Assembly: GCA_963838845.1 (NCBI GenBank)
Contig: CAWISR010000002.1
Location: forward strand, 62,001 to 126,000
Direction of reading: 5' to 3'
Length of the DNA: 64,000 bases
Source of the DNA: CAVRXQ01 sp963838845
GTDB lineage: Bacteria; Actinomycetota; Acidimicrobiia; Acidimicrobiales; Bog-793
The translations under genes and the position numbers were made by a program. The notes beneath the pieces were generated by a model. It was not told where the DNA came from. It did no database searches and saw only the letters and a list, made by a program, of their open reading frames with translations. Shown in pieces: positions 61,986-64,000 of this stretch. Positions within the stretch are counted from its first letter, which is position 1. Each line of letters begins with the position of its first letter.

Positions 61986-62381
61986 ATGGTGCTCGTCGAC
62001 GCGGACGCTCACGCAGGTCAAGGCCTCGGCAGCCGGGGCGAGTGCCTCGTCCGACGCGTGCTCGCGATCCCAGACGGACCCCCGCAGCTCTCTACTATCC
62101 AAGCCCAGCGCAGCTTCAGTTTTGCGATGGTGCTCTCGGGTCTCCGCTGCCTGTTCAGCTACGTGCTCGTCCCAGTCGTGCTGCCGCTTCTTGGGCTGGC
62201 GACCGGCGCCGCACCGTACATCGGGGTGCCGGTGGCGCTGCTCGCGCTCGTCTTCGATGTCCGCGGCATCCGCAGGTACTGGCTTGCGAATAGCAGCCAC
62301 CGCTGGACGATGACGTGGATCTATCTCGCCGTCATCGTCTTGGTGCTGTTCCTTCTCGTCCACGACCTTCTCAAGCTCTGA
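61986..62381 (+). CDS. Small membrane protein of unknown function
   Basis: This 131-residue protein has a hydrophilic N-terminal half and about three membrane helices (SGLRCLFSYVLVPVVLPLLG; PYIGVPVALLALVFDVRG; TWIYLAVIVLVLFLLVH). It resembles small actinobacterial proteins found near YihY but no domain name applies with confidence. AAGGAG at about 61970-61975 fixes the ATG at 61986; an upstream in-frame start at 61950 has none. Confidence 0.6.
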   Translation: MVLVDADAHAGQGLGSRGECLVRRVLAIPDGPPQLSTIQAQRSFSFAMVLSGLRCLFSYVLVPVVLPLLGLATGAAPYIGVPVALLALVFDVRGIRRYWLANSSHRWTMTWIYLAVIVLVLFLLVHDLLKL

Positions 62382-62489
62382 TCGGCCACCTCGGGGTCGA
62401 GAGGGCTCCTCTTCTCGTCCTCGTGGCGATTCGTCGCGGACTTTCCGACGGCTCGTAGCATCGACTCGAGGCGCAGCCGGGAGAGACTG

Positions 62490-63821
62490 ATGGCAGAGAA
62501 CCGACGGGTCGCGCGCGTCACGAGGATCGTCCGCTCGGCGGTCCACGGACTGCTCGACCAGTCGCAACCTTTCGGCCGTCTCGCGCTCGTCCACACGCTC
62601 CAGGCGGCCGGGACAGCCTGCGTGACGGTCTCCCTCGCCGGATCGCTGTTCTTCTCCATTTCCTTGCACGAGGCGAAGGGCAAGGTCCTCCTCTACCTCT
62701 TGCTCACGATCGCCCCGTTCGCTCTCGTCGGTCCGGCGCTCAGTCCGCTTCTCGACCGCGGCAAGGAGGCGCGCCGCACGAGCGTCGCAATCTCGAACGT
62801 CGGCTCGGCCGCCTTCTGCATCCTCATGGCGAGGGACCTGCACAGCCTGCTGCTCTTTCCCGAGGCGTTCGGCGTGCTCGTGCTCGGGAAGCTGTACCTC
62901 GTCGGCCGCGCCGCGCTCGTTCCCGAGATGGCGTCCCCTGGCGACGACCTTGCGAGCGCGAACGCCAAGCTCGCCGTGCTCGCATCGCTCGGGGGCTTCG
63001 CGGCGTCGCCGATTGCCGTCGGGTTCCTGCAGATCGGCGCAGCCTGGACCCTCGCCCTCGGGGCCGTCGTCTTCGGCGCCGGTGCGGTGGCGGCCACACG
63101 ACTGCCGAAGCCGGCCGGCGTCGCGCTCGCGCCCCCGCCCCCATCCGCGCGCGACGAGCCGGTTCGCGCCCAACCGACCGGCGCGGCCGCGTACAAGGAG
63201 ATTCGCGAGCAGCGTCGCCTGCTCGGTTTGTCGCTCTACCCGGGCGCGGTGATGTCGGCGATCGCCGCGATGTCGATCGCCCGTGGAGCCGTGGGATTCA
63301 CCGAGTTCTTCTTGGCGTTCGCGCTGCGCCGCGGGCACGCCGCGACCTGGTGGTACGGCGTGCTCATCGTGGCGAGCGCCGTCGGCTCGCTCATCGGCTC
63401 GCTGATCGTGCCGAGGCTCCGCCGCTACGTTTCGGCCCGCCAGATCATCATCGGGGCGCTCGCGGGCATGGTCATCGGCGCAGTCTTGACGGCCATCGTC
63501 GGGGGGCTCTGGGCGCAGGCGATGCTCACGTTCGTCGTCGGCATCGGACCGATGAGCGCGAAACCAGCGCTCGACTCGATCGTGCAGAACACGGTGCCGG
63601 CTTCGTTGCTTGGTCGCGCGTTCGGGAGGCTCGAAACACGCCTCCAGCTCTTCTGGGTCGTCGCAGCGATCCTCGGGGTGCTGATCCCGTTCTCTTTCAA
63701 ATTCGGCGACGTTGTCATCGCTGTTGCTTGTGGGTTCGCCTGTATCTCGTACGGCACGTACGGCGGTGCCGCGCGCAGGAAGGCTGCACTCGCACTCTCG
63801 GCCCACCACTCACCGTCATAG
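62490..63821 (+). CDS. MFS transporter
   Basis: This 443-residue protein has about 12 membrane segments and an MFS-type loop with PLLDRGKEARRTSVAIS after helix two. The Pro/Ala-rich loop at 205-235 separates two six-helix halves. RGHAATWWYGVLI and VPASLLGRAFGRLETRLQLFW are typical of actinobacterial MFS proteins of unassigned substrate. GGGAGAG lies about 4 bases before the ATG. Downstream is the partial gene at 63898. Confidence 0.7.
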   Translation: MAENRRVARVTRIVRSAVHGLLDQSQPFGRLALVHTLQAAGTACVTVSLAGSLFFSISLHEAKGKVLLYLLLTIAPFALVGPALSPLLDRGKEARRTSVAISNVGSAAFCILMARDLHSLLLFPEAFGVLVLGKLYLVGRAALVPEMASPGDDLASANAKLAVLASLGGFAASPIAVGFLQIGAAWTLALGAVVFGAGAVAATRLPKPAGVALAPPPPSARDEPVRAQPTGAAAYKEIREQRRLLGLSLYPGAVMSAIAAMSIARGAVGFTEFFLAFALRRGHAATWWYGVLIVASAVGSLIGSLIVPRLRRYVSARQIIIGALAGMVIGAVLTAIVGGLWAQAMLTFVVGIGPMSAKPALDSIVQNTVPASLLGRAFGRLETRLQLFWVVAAILGVLIPFSFKFGDVVIAVACGFACISYGTYGGAARRKAALALSAHHSPS

Positions 63822-63897
63822 CCGGGCAGCAGCCGAATCGCGATCTTCGCGAAGGAAACGGTGCTCCGAGTGATGGCGCAGATAACTTTCAAGAGTC

Positions 63898-64000
63898 GTG
63901 AACGAACCGGAGTGGGATCGACGCGAACTCGAAGCCATCGAGATGCTTCGCGCGATGATCGGGGAGCCGCCTGAGGACGAGATCTGGGTCGGCGATGACG
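63898..64000 (+). CDS. N-terminus of an unidentified protein (partial)
   Basis: A GTG opens a frame running to the right edge, encoding 34 residues, with the acidic, helical MNEPEWDRRELEAIEMLRAM at its start. It has TAACTT 9 bases upstream, a weak leaderless-type signal. Too short to assign. Confidence 0.4.
   Translation, partial: MNEPEWDRRELEAIEMLRAMIGEPPEDEIWVGDD

Overview
The window reads as a chromosomal segment of a high-GC Gram-positive actinobacterium, possibly an uncultured relative of the Acidimicrobiia (the class is inference only). The evidence is strong G/C bias at third codon positions, long spurious antisense reading frames, many GTG and TTG starts, several leaderless start signals (TANNNT followed 6 or 7 bases later by the start codon), and actinobacterial families such as DUF998, DinB, DUF6941, paired TrkA proteins and a SufB-SufD-SufC cluster.

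Layout. 1-8.8 kb holds mostly single genes: a DUF998 membrane protein, a large zinc-ribbon/adenylate cyclase/AAA/TPR regulator, a truncated haemoglobin, a UBP zinc finger, DinB, YbaK-like, SRPBCC, DUF1697 and a small Cys-Cys protein. 8.8-14.1 kb holds two ABC-2 export systems pointing in opposite directions around a flavin-binding PNPOx protein. 14.1-17.9 kb holds two TrkA-type regulators divergent from an APC permease that carries a C-terminal OB-fold. 18-30.6 kb holds a DHA2 exporter, a type II glutamine synthetase, a polytopic membrane protein with a divergent glycosyltransferase, a PAS-GGDEF cyclase, an aldo/keto reductase, isopentenyl-diphosphate isomerase, a quinone oxidoreductase, an NlpC/P60 hydrolase and fumarase.

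30.7-53 kb is visibly less GC-rich and is a surface-glycan island. It encodes methyltransferases (one split by a one-base frameshift), a tandem GT4 protein, a transporter-glycosyltransferase fusion, two polyprenyl-phosphate-type GT2 enzymes, a nucleotide-sugar dehydrogenase, two epimerases, four large GT-C-like membrane proteins and an RmlC-like epimerase. Together these look like a lipid-linked monosaccharide pathway: a nucleotide sugar is made, moved to a polyprenyl phosphate, flipped by the DMT-type protein and used outside the membrane by the GT-C-like enzymes.

53-64 kb holds a RodZ-like DUF4115 membrane protein preceded by a leaderless mini-ORF, a secreted beta-propeller, a SUF iron-sulfur operon (sufB, a Cys-rich small protein, sufD, a Rieske ferredoxin, sufC), a YihY membrane protein, a small membrane protein, an MFS transporter and the start of a further gene. 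No rRNA, tRNA, CRISPR array or insertion sequence was recognised.
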